Part shown: positions 13,747 through 20,243 of the stretch, one piece after another
Position numbering within the stretch: position 1 is the first letter of the stretch
How the letters are laid out: the number at the start of each line of letters is the position of its first letter
DNA from: an uncultured Ruminococcus sp.
GTDB lineage: Bacteria > Bacillota > Clostridia > Oscillospirales > CAG-272
Direction of reading: 5' to 3'
Length of the DNA stretch: 21,676 nucleotides
NCBI GenBank assembly: GCA_900551005.1
Contig: URUL01000026.1
Coordinates: forward strand, 1 to 21,676
Translations under genes and position numbers: made by a program
The notes under the pieces: generated by a model
What the model was told of the DNA's origin: nothing
The model's database searches: none
Seen by the model: the letters and a program-made list of their open reading frames with translations, nothing else

Positions 13747-15168
13747 TTATCCCATCAGATATTCGTCTATCGCTTTTGCCGCCGTCTTGCCGGCGCCCAT
13801 AGCCGAGATAACGGTGGCGGCACCGGTCACGGCATCGCCGCCCGCATATACCGCTTTTTTGGAAGTGAGCCCATCTTCATTTACCGTTATTCCTCCGCGG
13901 GAATTCACCGCAAGTCCGTCGGTCGTCGATTTTATCAGCGGATTCGGCGATGTGCCTATCGCCATGATGACCGTATCCACTTCCATTTCAAATTCACTGC
14001 CTGCGATCTCCACAGGGCGTCGTCTTCCCTTTGAATCCGGTTCTCCAAGCTCCATTCTTATGCAACGGATACCGCGTACAAAGCCGTTTTTCGGGTCTTT
14101 GGCATCGTCGGAATTTTTACATCCGAGTATTTCCACGGGATTGCACAGAAGTCTGAATTCTATGCCCTCTTCCTCGGCATGCTCCACCTCTTCTCGTCTT
14201 GCCGGAAGCTCGTTCATGGAGCGCCTGTATACGATATATACCTTTTCGGCACCGAGCCTCAACGCTGTTCTCGCGGCGTCCATAGCAACATTTCCACCGC
14301 CGACAACGGCAACTCTGCCGCCCTTCATGAGCGGCGTATCGCAGTCCTCGAGATATGCGCGCATCAGATTGCTGCGCGTGAGAAATTCATTTGCGGAATA
14401 GACGCCGTTCAGCGATTCGCCTTCTATGCCCATGAAATTCGGAAGTCCTGCGCCGGAACCGATGAAAACGGCTTCAAAGCCCATTTCAAAAAGCTCATCT
14501 ACCGTCAGTGTCTTGCCGATCACGACATTTGTCTCTATATCAACCCCGAGTTTTTTCAGAGTTTCCACTTCTTTTGCGACGATAGCCTTGGGCAAACGAA
14601 ATTCCGGTATACCGTAAACGAGAACGCCGCCTGCCGTATGGAGTGCTTCATAAACGGTCACGGCATAGCCTTTTTTTGCCAGATCGCCGGCGCACGTAAG
14701 TCCCGAGGGCCCGGAGCCGATGACGGCTACCTTGTGTCCATTGGGGGCGGGAGCGGCCGGAGCTTCGGAGCCGAACGTATTGTGCCAATCGGCAACAAAT
14801 CTCTCCAATCTGCCTATGCCGACAGATTCTCCTTTCAATCCGCGCACACATTTTGATTCGCACTGCGTCTCCTGCGGGCATACTCTGCCGCAAACGGCGG
14901 GGAGCGACGATGTCTCGGATATGATCTTATACGCCCCCTCGAAATCGCCCACTCTGACAGCGGCGATAAATTCGGGAATACGGATCTTTACGGGACAACC
15001 GTCAACGCAAGGCATATTCTTGCAGTTCAGACAGCGAAAAGCCTCGTTTATCGCCGTTTCCTCGGAATAGCCGAGCGCTACCTCACTAAAATTATGTGCC
15101 CGCTCACAGGCGTTTTGTGCAGGCATGGGATTTCGCATCGGAGACATGTTTATTTTTGAGTCTGCCAT
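13747..15168 (-). CDS. nfnB: NfnB / NADPH-dependent glutamate synthase small-subunit-type flavoprotein
   Basis: 473 aa. The large subunit of NADH-dependent reduced ferredoxin:NADP+ oxidoreductase, which bifurcates electrons; homologous to GltD. Two [4Fe-4S] cysteine groups lie in CLNCKNMPCVDGCP and CGRVCPQETQCESKC near the N-terminus. Then come the FAD motif VAVIGSGPSGLTCAGDLAKK, GGVLVYGIPEFRLPK, and the NADPH motif VVGGGNVAMDAARTALRLGA with VYRRS, and the FAD C-terminal motif YAGGDAVTGAATVI. Next to nfnA with a 1-nt gap, which favours NfnB over GltD, since no glutamate synthase large subunit is present. A GGGGG-rich ribosome site lies inside the nfnA end. Confidence 0.88.
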   Translation of the reverse strand: MADSKINMSPMRNPMPAQNACERAHNFSEVALGYSEETAINEAFRCLNCKNMPCVDGCPVKIRIPEFIAAVRVGDFEGAYKIISETSSLPAVCGRVCPQETQCESKCVRGLKGESVGIGRLERFVADWHNTFGSEAPAAPAPNGHKVAVIGSGPSGLTCAGDLAKKGYAVTVYEALHTAGGVLVYGIPEFRLPKAIVAKEVETLKKLGVDIETNVVIGKTLTVDELFEMGFEAVFIGSGAGLPNFMGIEGESLNGVYSANEFLTRSNLMRAYLEDCDTPLMKGGRVAVVGGGNVAMDAARTALRLGAEKVYIVYRRSMNELPARREEVEHAEEEGIEFRLLCNPVEILGCKNSDDAKDPKNGFVRGIRCIRMELGEPDSKGRRRPVEIAGSEFEMEVDTVIMAIGTSPNPLIKSTTDGLAVNSRGGITVNEDGLTSKKAVYAGGDAVTGAATVISAMGAGKTAAKAIDEYLMG

Positions 15169-15169
15169 A

Positions 15170-16024
15170 TCAGTTTGCCCCCTTTTTTAAGAGATTGCAT
15201 ACCTTTTCATGAGCACTGCGCTCAAAGGAAGAATACATTCTTGAGCGCATCATCGCTTCGTCAAAATCCACCTCATAGCCATTAAAATCAGGTCCGTCTA
15301 CACATGCGAATTTTGTCACCTTGCCGTCAGCCGTATTCAGCGTGAGTCTGCAGCCGCCGCACATGCCCGTGCCGTCTATCATGATAGGGTTCATCGAGAC
15401 GGTAACGGGAATTCCGAAGGGCTTCGCCGTGAGAACGACATATTTCATCATGACAAGAGGACCTATGGCAATGATCATATCAAATTTCTCTCCGTCCTCA
15501 AGCATCTTCTTCAGCGGCACGGTGACATTGCCCTGCTCACCGTAGGAGCCGTCATCCGTCATGACCGTAAGCTTATCTGAGCATGCGGAAAAGTCGCTCT
15601 CGAGAATCAGCAGATCCTTGTTTCGAAAGCCAATGATGCTTGTGACATCAGCGCCGCTTTCATGAAGCTTTTCCGCTATCGGCAAGGCTATGGCGCATCC
15701 GACGCCGCCGCCGACAATACACACCTTCTTTAAATGATCGAGTTTTGTCGGCGTGCCGAGAGGGCCGACGAAATCTTGCAGATAGTCCCCTACTTCCTTG
15801 CGGCTGAGCTTTTCCGTTGTCGCGCCGACAATCTGAAATATGATCTTCACCGTACCATTCAGGGGATCTGTTCCGGCGACGGTAAGCGGTATACGCTCCC
15901 CGTTTTCATCCACGCGGAGTATGATGAACTGCCCCGGCTGTGCCTTCCCTGCTACGAGCGGCGCTTCTATTCTGAGCTGAACCACCGTGGGATTCAAAAT
16001 CTTTTTTTCCGCTATTCTGTACAT
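15170..16024 (-). CDS. nfnA: NfnA, ferredoxin-NADP+ reductase-like subunit (NADH/bifurcating FAD)
   Basis: 284-aa FNR-like protein with N-terminal FAD domain (QPGQFIILRVDENGERIPLT), NAD-binding segment VCIVGGGVGCAIALPIAEKL, and C-terminal [2Fe-2S] ligands in GTGMCGGCRLT plus FACVDGP, as in Thermotoga NfnA and in the sulfide dehydrogenase/dihydroorotate dehydrogenase electron-transfer family. With NfnB it couples NADH and reduced ferredoxin to make NADPH. The start ATG 16024 has GGAGAAAAG upstream; a longer frame begins at 16060 without a site. It is 51 nt downstream of manA. Confidence 0.9.
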   Translation of the reverse strand: MYRIAEKKILNPTVVQLRIEAPLVAGKAQPGQFIILRVDENGERIPLTVAGTDPLNGTVKIIFQIVGATTEKLSRKEVGDYLQDFVGPLGTPTKLDHLKKVCIVGGGVGCAIALPIAEKLHESGADVTSIIGFRNKDLLILESDFSACSDKLTVMTDDGSYGEQGNVTVPLKKMLEDGEKFDMIIAIGPLVMMKYVVLTAKPFGIPVTVSMNPIMIDGTGMCGGCRLTLNTADGKVTKFACVDGPDFNGYEVDFDEAMMRSRMYSSFERSAHEKVCNLLKKGAN

Positions 16025-16075
16025 GGTCTTTTCTCCGTTTTTTATATTTATGTTATCCAAGCATCCGTAAATATA

Positions 16076-17008
16076 TCAGAGTGTCGTCACTATAATTTCC
16101 GCCTTGCCGTCGAGCGCGAGATCTCCCGATCCCGCAGGTATGAAATAGCTTTCGCCTTTGTCTATGGCATATTTCTTTCCGCCGAAAATGATCTCGGCGC
16201 TTCCGTGCGTGCAAAGCAAATGAATAAAGCTGCTGTCAGAAGCAAAAAGCTTTTCTTCTCCCGCAAGCTCTGATTTGCGTACCGAGAAATATTTGCATTT
16301 TGCTATCACATCGCCGTCATGCTCGGAAGTAACGGCATTTTCGTCATAACGCTCTATTACCGCAAGTGCATCGTCCACATGAAGCGCGCGTAGCGAACCG
16401 TCCGGCTGTCGGCGATTGTAATCGTAGACGCGGTATGTGATATTGGAATTTTGCTGTATCTCGGCAATCAGTATTCCGTGGCAAATGGCATGTACCATGC
16501 CTGAAGGGATAAAATACGCTTCTCCCGCCTTAACCGGAACGTAGTTCATCAGCTTCTCGAGCGTTCCCGCGGCGATAGCCGAACGGATCTCATCGCTCGT
16601 ATATTTTTTCCTGAGCCCGTAAATGATCTTTGCGTCGGGCGCGGCGGAAACAATATACCACATCTCCGTCTTTCCGAGGTCATCGGTATGTGCGAGCGCA
16701 TATTCATTATCCGGATGCACCTGAATGGAAAGGTCGGCTTCTGCATCGATAAGCTTTATGAGCAGCGGAAAGCGGTCACCTGAAAAGCCTTTGGCAATAT
16801 AATCGGGATTTTCTTTGATATATTCTTCAAAGGTTCTGCCGTCATATTCGCCGCCGCTTATCATGTTCACTCCGTCCGTGCGACAGGTCAGCTCCCATGC
16901 CTCGGCTATCCTTTCTCCCGGCTTTCCGATACCGTATTCGCGTGAAAGACGTGTTCCGCCCCAGATGATCTGCTTTGTGACAGGTAGAAGTTTTATCGGG
17001 TATCTCAT
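16076..17008 (-). CDS. manA: Mannose-6-phosphate isomerase, class I
   Basis: 310 aa, the short Bacillus-type phosphomannose isomerase that interconverts mannose-6-P and fructose-6-P. Zinc ligands: SIQVHPDNEYA (Gln, His), GKTEMWYIV (Glu) and MVHAICHG (His). The N-terminal motif IIWGGTRLSREYG is the family's ...WGG-R.L... sequence. The ATG at 17008 is supported by GAGGA about 8 nt upstream. It may be first in an operon with nfnAB, although the functions are not linked except through sugar catabolism. Confidence 0.93.
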   Translation of the reverse strand: MRYPIKLLPVTKQIIWGGTRLSREYGIGKPGERIAEAWELTCRTDGVNMISGGEYDGRTFEEYIKENPDYIAKGFSGDRFPLLIKLIDAEADLSIQVHPDNEYALAHTDDLGKTEMWYIVSAAPDAKIIYGLRKKYTSDEIRSAIAAGTLEKLMNYVPVKAGEAYFIPSGMVHAICHGILIAEIQQNSNITYRVYDYNRRQPDGSLRALHVDDALAVIERYDENAVTSEHDGDVIAKCKYFSVRKSELAGEEKLFASDSSFIHLLCTHGSAEIIFGGKKYAIDKGESYFIPAGSGDLALDGKAEIIVTTL

Positions 17009-17069
17009 GCTGTTTTCCTCTTTGCGTTTTAGATTTTATGTTTTAGCGTCAAGCTCTTCAATATATTTT

Positions 17070-17098
17070 ATAATACCACATATCGGCGCATAATTCAA
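17070..17098 (-). promoter_or_regulatory. Sigma-A promoter of manA (nfnAB)
   Basis: Minus strand TTGAAT (17093-17098), 17-bp spacer, TATTAT (17070-17075) with TGG upstream of the -10. It lies in the duplicated segment, and the homologous position in the other copy (19192-19220) keeps a similar hexamer pair. Confidence 0.75.
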
Positions 17099-17111
17099 TA
17101 ATCTGCAAAGA

Positions 17112-17141
17112 AAAAATCAGCAGGTTTCCCTGCCGATTTTT
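17112..17141 (-). terminator. Intrinsic terminator of the decayed surface-protein gene
   Basis: Stem AAAAATC-A-GCAGG (17112-17124) pairs with CCTGC-C-GATTTTT (17129-17141), one mismatch, 4-nt loop; on the minus strand it is followed by a six-T run. In the second copy of the duplication the two arms are 748 bp apart because of an insertion. Confidence 0.8.
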
Positions 17142-17149
17142 ACATAAAA

Positions 17150-17513
17150 TTACTCTTTCTTTTTAGTGAAAAATACTGCCATATCGGCGCAAGCGCAACA
17201 GCCGCCGCTATACATATGACGATAGTAACGGTCTTTCCTCCGCCGCTTCGGAATCTCCCGTTGTATCTGCCGTAACAGATGTGGTCTCCGTGCGCGTGAC
17301 AAATTCCGCAACCGAGGTGATATCTGTTGTTTCCGCCGTGCCTGTCGTGACGGGGGTCTCTGCAGTATCGCTTGTATGTATGAATAAACTTCTTATTGTT
17401 ACTGCTTTATCAAAGCCTTTTGCATCAGGCAAATAAACTCCCGTATGTTGATCAATATCGACAAGATTTTTATCCTTCAATTTCATTAGATCTATTGCAC
17501 AAAAAAGCTTCAA
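17150..17513 (-). pseudogene. Decayed C-terminal stalk/anchor fragment of an M6-protease-like surface protein, fused to unrelated sequence
   Basis: Homologous to the end of the gene at 20022. It keeps the Thr-rich stalk (TETTSVTADTTGDS) but carries two single-base deletions in the part coding for the membrane anchor. The frame therefore ends early at 17208 with EERPLLSSYV instead of the hydrophobic helix and KKKE tail. The first about 48 residues (for example KNLVDIDQHTGVYLPDAKGF) have no counterpart in the intact gene and probably come from a different gene joined at about 17369. A TTG start would be needed and no good ribosome site is seen. Almost certainly non-functional. Confidence 0.75.
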
Positions 17514-17543
17514 AAAAGAATATAATTAAACATAGAATTTTTT

Positions 17544-17568
17544 GAAAATTCAGTATCTCTGAATTTTC
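17544..17568. terminator. Perfect 10-bp hairpin downstream of the sialidase-like gene
   Basis: GAAAATTCAG and CTGAATTTTC with a 5-nt loop. It is AT-rich and lacks a U-tract on the minus strand, so termination of the sialidase transcript is possible but weakly supported. The rest of 17514-17650 shows nothing recognisable. Confidence 0.35.
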
Positions 17569-17650
17569 ATTATTCTTAAGTGATCGTCCGGAAGTTGTCC
17601 GTTTTATTGCGGAAATTTCGCATTGCATTGTTGCTCTTCCGTATGATTCC

Positions 17651-18733
17651 TTATTCCAATTCTTCTTTTTTTATCTTTATAATTTTGTTGGAGTTTAAGC
17701 ATCCTTCGGAATTATTAGAATGATAATAGGCAACAAGGAAATAGTCTCCGCCGTCAAAAATCGCAGCATAGCAATATCCGTTCCTTTCGTCATCCTCTAA
17801 ATAGAAAACTTTTTCAAACTTATTTCCGTCATCTTCCGAAACTGCGCATACATAAGGCGTTCTGCCCCAGCTTCTGACATCTGCAAGCTTCCGTGTTGTG
17901 TAAGACGGTATAGGATTGAAAATTGCAACAACCTTATCACCGCATACTTTTTTCATACTCATAGGAGATAATGGCGATGTAAAGAACTTTTTTGGATGCG
18001 GAGTTGTCCATGTTTTGCCATTATCATAGGATATACATTCATACTGAAATCCCATATCTGTTCTTGACCACGCAACGATCTCGCCTGATCTATGTTGATA
18101 AAGTCCGCTTTCCTGGAGTCCTGAGCCGCTTTCCTTTTCAGGAATCTCAATATCCTCTGCTAATTTATACCAGGTATATCCGTCATCATCAGATGCAAAA
18201 ATATTAAGCTTTGCAACCGGTTTAATATTAAAACTACCGGGTTTTGGAGGATTGTTGCCACTAAACGGATGGCAATTGGCCGGAATAAGGATTCTGCCGT
18301 TTTTAAGCCTTATAACCCTATCATTATTAGTAACAAAATACTTATCCTCATTTATGCATCTGATAGGTTCTGCCCATGTTTTTCCGTTATCTGATGACCT
18401 TATCATATACACGACACATGAACAGGGGTCATTTTCTTTTTTCAGATAAAAAACTCCTATATCTCCATTATCAAAGCGAAGAAGCGATGCACACATTACA
18501 TTTGTGGAATCATGCTTTACTATCAGCTTTTCATCCTGCCAGGTTTCTCCCTCATCGTAGGAATATATTGCATAAATATCGGCAGGACAATGGTCATTCC
18601 AGTCATTGCCTTCATATTTGGAATATGCATACATAATTGTCTGCTCATTAATTCTCAAAAAAGAACCTTCGCCATTTCTCGGATTTCCTTCTGTCGCTTC
18701 TAAAAACAGCACTTCTTTTCCTATCTTTTTCAT
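17651..18733 (-). CDS. Sialidase-like (BNR/Asp-box) glycoside hydrolase, no signal peptide
   Basis: 360 aa six-bladed beta-propeller of the sialidase superfamily. Five Asp-box-like motifs (SxDxGxTW) are visible: SYDEGETW, SSDNGKTW, SDDDGYTW, SYDNGKTW and the degenerate SEDDGNKF. The N-terminus MKKIGKEVLFLEATEGNPRN has an early Arg that could belong to the sialidase arginine cluster. There is no signal peptide or anchor, so it would act in the cytoplasm on imported oligosaccharides. The ATG 18733 has GGAGG 7 nt upstream, which overlaps the end of the preceding yhcH remnant by context (2-nt gap), suggesting an old two-gene sialic-acid unit. True sialidase activity is not certain; related propellers hydrolyse other glycosides. 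Confidence 0.8.
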   Translation of the reverse strand: MKKIGKEVLFLEATEGNPRNGEGSFLRINEQTIMYAYSKYEGNDWNDHCPADIYAIYSYDEGETWQDEKLIVKHDSTNVMCASLLRFDNGDIGVFYLKKENDPCSCVVYMIRSSDNGKTWAEPIRCINEDKYFVTNNDRVIRLKNGRILIPANCHPFSGNNPPKPGSFNIKPVAKLNIFASDDDGYTWYKLAEDIEIPEKESGSGLQESGLYQHRSGEIVAWSRTDMGFQYECISYDNGKTWTTPHPKKFFTSPLSPMSMKKVCGDKVVAIFNPIPSYTTRKLADVRSWGRTPYVCAVSEDDGNKFEKVFYLEDDERNGYCYAAIFDGGDYFLVAYYHSNNSEGCLNSNKIIKIKKEELE

Positions 18734-18735
18734 CG

Positions 18736-19152
18736 TTAATCCTCCGAAAATATCCTAACCTTTGCAATAACCGTCACAAGCGCCTTGCTTTTGTCAAAAT
18801 CAGATATAATAGTGTGAGCATCTTCCGGAAATACGATTATAAAATCCTTCTCAGACATTGCAATCAAGTCTTTCAGCATCACAACAGCCAAAAAATTCCC
18901 TTCCCGAAAGTATATAGTGTACACCAATGAATTTTCTGTGAATCTCATCAATATCTGAGCAAGCATCACTTGCAACAAGCGGATTTACCCAAGCATCAGC
19001 AACCACAGGAAAGAAACGCTGTCAGAAGCTGAATATACTGTCTTTTGCTTAATCTTTCTCTGCAAATTACACAATCTATTATAGAAATCACTACAAGGAG
19101 CATATAAAATTCCCCACATGCCTGAAAAATAAGCGGAAAGATTCCCAAACAT
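18736..19152 (-). pseudogene. Frameshifted yhcH/nanQ-like (DUF386) gene, probable sialic-acid anomerase remnant
   Basis: Three collinear pieces in two frames. From ATG 19152: MFGNLSAYFSGMWG to about 19018; then the neighbouring frame from 19018: HRKFIGVHYILSGREFFGCC and DAERL, up to about 18860; then back to the first frame: EKDFIIVFPEDAH to the stop at 18736. HRKFI-VHYILSG and FFPEDAH-like motifs are the signatures of the YhcH/YiaL/EbgC cupin family, which includes the E. coli N-acetylneuraminate anomerase NanQ. Compared with the usual 150 aa, about 25 residues between the DAERL and FPEDAH motifs are missing. The gene is broken by at least two frameshifts, though sequencing errors could contribute. 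It directly precedes the sialidase-like gene. Confidence 0.65.
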
Positions 19153-19182
19153 ATAAGCGATAACTTTTCAAAGGTAAATCAG

Positions 19183-19249
19183 TATATTTTATATATATCA
19201 CATGCCGGCGCATAAGTCAATAATCCGCAAAGAAAAAATCAGCAGGTTT
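19183..19249. repeat. Duplicated segment, second copy, left part
   Basis: Matches 17062-17127 (one indel, several substitutions), including the left arm of the terminator (to GCAGGTTT). It ends exactly where the insertion starts. Confidence 0.88.
19192..19220 (-). promoter_or_regulatory. Possible promoter for the yhcH remnant and sialidase-like gene
   Basis: TTGACT (19215-19220), 17-bp spacer, TATATA (19192-19197) on the minus strand. It is the homologous position to the manA promoter in the other copy of the duplication, and lies 40 nt ahead of the yhcH-remnant ATG. Confidence 0.5.
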
Positions 19250-19292
19250 AGGAGTGTTCTCATAAGGATGTTTACAAATTTCGGCAGAGATA

Positions 19293-19321
19293 TTGTTTTC
19301 TCTGCCGATTTGTGTTATAAT
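19293..19321 (+). promoter_or_regulatory. Promoter inside the insertion, -35 in a hairpin loop
   Basis: TTGTTT (19293-19298), 17-bp spacer, TATAAT (19316-19321). The -35 lies in the loop of a 10-bp hairpin (TCGGCAGAGA 19281-19290 / TCTCTGCCGA 19299-19308). Transcript would begin near 19328 and enter the palindromic repeat, giving a leader of about 235 nt before the gene. Confidence 0.55.
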
Positions 19322-19331
19322 GAGACTAACG

Positions 19332-19470
19332 AAAAGCCTCCCTCCGAGAGGGAGGGGGACCGCGTTAGCGGTGGAAGGAGCCTGCGCAACTTTCGATTTG
19401 TGAAAACCTTCGTGTAACGCATTCTCCCTCAGTCGCCTACGGCGCCAGCTCCCTCCCGGAAGGGGCCTTA
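19332..19470. repeat. Palindromic intergenic repeat (MITE/REP-like), about 139 bp
   Basis: Outer arms (GCCTCCCTCCGAGAGGGAGG at 19336-19355 and AGCTCCCTCCCGGAAGGGGC at 19447-19466) are largely complementary, and each contains its own smaller hairpins (CCCTCCGAGAGGG; ACCGCGTTAGCGGT; CGCCTACGGCG). Elements with almost the same words (CTCCCTCAGTCGCCTACGGCGCCAGCTCCCTC) are common in gut Clostridia genomes, from memory. Likely a non-autonomous element of high copy number that entered the cassette. Confidence 0.75.
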
Positions 19471-19564
19471 GGATGCATGCAACCATAGGGGTATGGGCTT
19501 TGCCCGAAGCATTTGTAATACAAAGGCGAAACTTGCGATTAACGATAATAAACGAGGTGTTATT

Positions 19565-19903
19565 ATGGACGGCAAAATAAAAAAATACATAGAAGAAAAT
19601 AAAGTTTGTTCGGATTTGATATTTAGAAACTGGAGCGAGTTTGTAGAATTGCTTTTTGAGTGTGGAGGTTTTGTAAACGAGATCCTCTGGTTTGAATACG
19701 TCTTGATAGACAAGCAAAAGGATTCATTAGGTGGTGGAGGATACGGTGATAAAGAAAATCCCGAATATATGTGGGCTGAAACAATGATATATGACAGAAA
19801 TATGAAACATTGTTCTTTAGAAGAAATCAGAGCCCATATTGTAGAAACTATTGATAAGTATAAGCCGCATCATTTAGTTCCTTGCTTTTTTGATATTGGC
19901 TAA
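19565..19903 (+). CDS. Hypothetical 112-aa cytosolic protein, passenger of the insertion
   Basis: Starts MDGKIKKYIEENKVCSDLIF at an ATG with GAGGTG 5 nt upstream. The frame extends 24 codons further upstream but without a ribosome site. No signal peptide or membrane segment; acidic, aromatic-rich, with ENPEYMWAETMIYDRNMKH and a C-terminus KPHHLVPCFFDIG. I do not recognise the family. Its size, lack of catalytic motifs, AT-rich codon use and location in a small mobile cassette resemble orphan immunity proteins, but that is only a guess. It has its own terminator. Confidence 0.75.
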   Translation: MDGKIKKYIEENKVCSDLIFRNWSEFVELLFECGGFVNEILWFEYVLIDKQKDSLGGGGYGDKENPEYMWAETMIYDRNMKHCSLEEIRAHIVETIDKYKPHHLVPCFFDIG

Positions 19904-19907
19904 AAAA

Positions 19908-19945
19908 ATTAACCCCGACAGATTAAAAAATCTGTCGGGGTTAAT
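19908..19945 (+). terminator. Intrinsic terminator of the passenger gene
   Basis: A perfect 17-bp stem (ATTAACCCCGACAGATT and its complement) with an AAAA loop, followed by a T-rich tract (CTTTGTTTTC). It begins 4 nt after the stop codon. Confidence 0.92.
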
Positions 19946-19997
19946 CTTTGTTTTCTGCGAATCAAGTTGAATTGAACTTCCTTATGAGAAGAAGCCC

Positions 19998-20243
19998 TTC
20001 CCTGCCGATTTTTACATAAAATTACTCTTTCTTTTTAGTGAAGAATGCTGCCATACCGGCCGCAAGCACAACAGCCGCCGCTATACATATGACGATAATG
20101 ACGGTCTTTCCGCCGTCCGCTGCGGAATCTCCCGTTGTATCTGCCGTAACAGATGTGGTCTCCGTGCCCGTGACGGATTCCGCAACCGAAGTGGTACCTG
20201 TCGTTTCCAACGTGCCTGTCGTGACGGTGGTCTCTGCAGTATC
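19998..20243. repeat. Duplicated segment, second copy, right part
   Basis: Matches 17126-17369 with two single-base deletions in the first copy. It contains the 3' end (stalk and anchor) of the intact surface-protein gene and the right arm of its original terminator. Confidence 0.9.

Larger units (their letters stand above)
17062..17369. repeat. Duplicated segment, intact copy
   Basis: 308 bp. It matches 19183-19249 plus 19998-20243 with scattered substitutions and single-base indels. It contains the manA promoter, an intrinsic terminator and the 3' end of a surface-protein gene. It serves as the uninterrupted reference that defines the insertion in the other copy. Confidence 0.9.
19250..19997. 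mobile_element. 748-bp insertion with terminal inverted repeats and a passenger gene, no transposase
   Basis: The sequence interrupts the duplicated segment exactly between its GCAGGTTT and TTCCCTGCC, which are contiguous at 17120-17133 in the other copy (with a shared TT, a possible 2-bp target duplication). The ends are imperfect inverted repeats: left TGTTCTCATAAGGATGTT (19255-19272) against the reverse complement of the right end (19975-19992) TCTTCTCATAAGGAAGTT, with a 12-bp identical core TTCTCATAAGGA. Inside are a promoter, a palindromic repeat, a 112-aa gene and a terminator. No transposase is present, so it would be mobilised in trans. The parent IS family is not recognised. Confidence 0.75.

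Noticed and set aside
13747..15168. Glutamate synthase small subunit (gltD)
   Set aside because: No gltB is adjacent, while the gene is directly coupled to an NfnA-type FNR-like subunit with its [2Fe-2S] motif, which fits NfnAB better; GltD-like naming remains possible.
17160..17369. Repetitive Thr/Val codons as a CRISPR-like or regulatory array
   Set aside because: The repeats are irregular, in frame and encode the Ser/Thr stalk of the surface protein.
19250..19997. Complete insertion sequence with transposase
   Set aside because: The only credible frame inside is the 112-aa gene, which has no DDE, HUH or recombinase motif.
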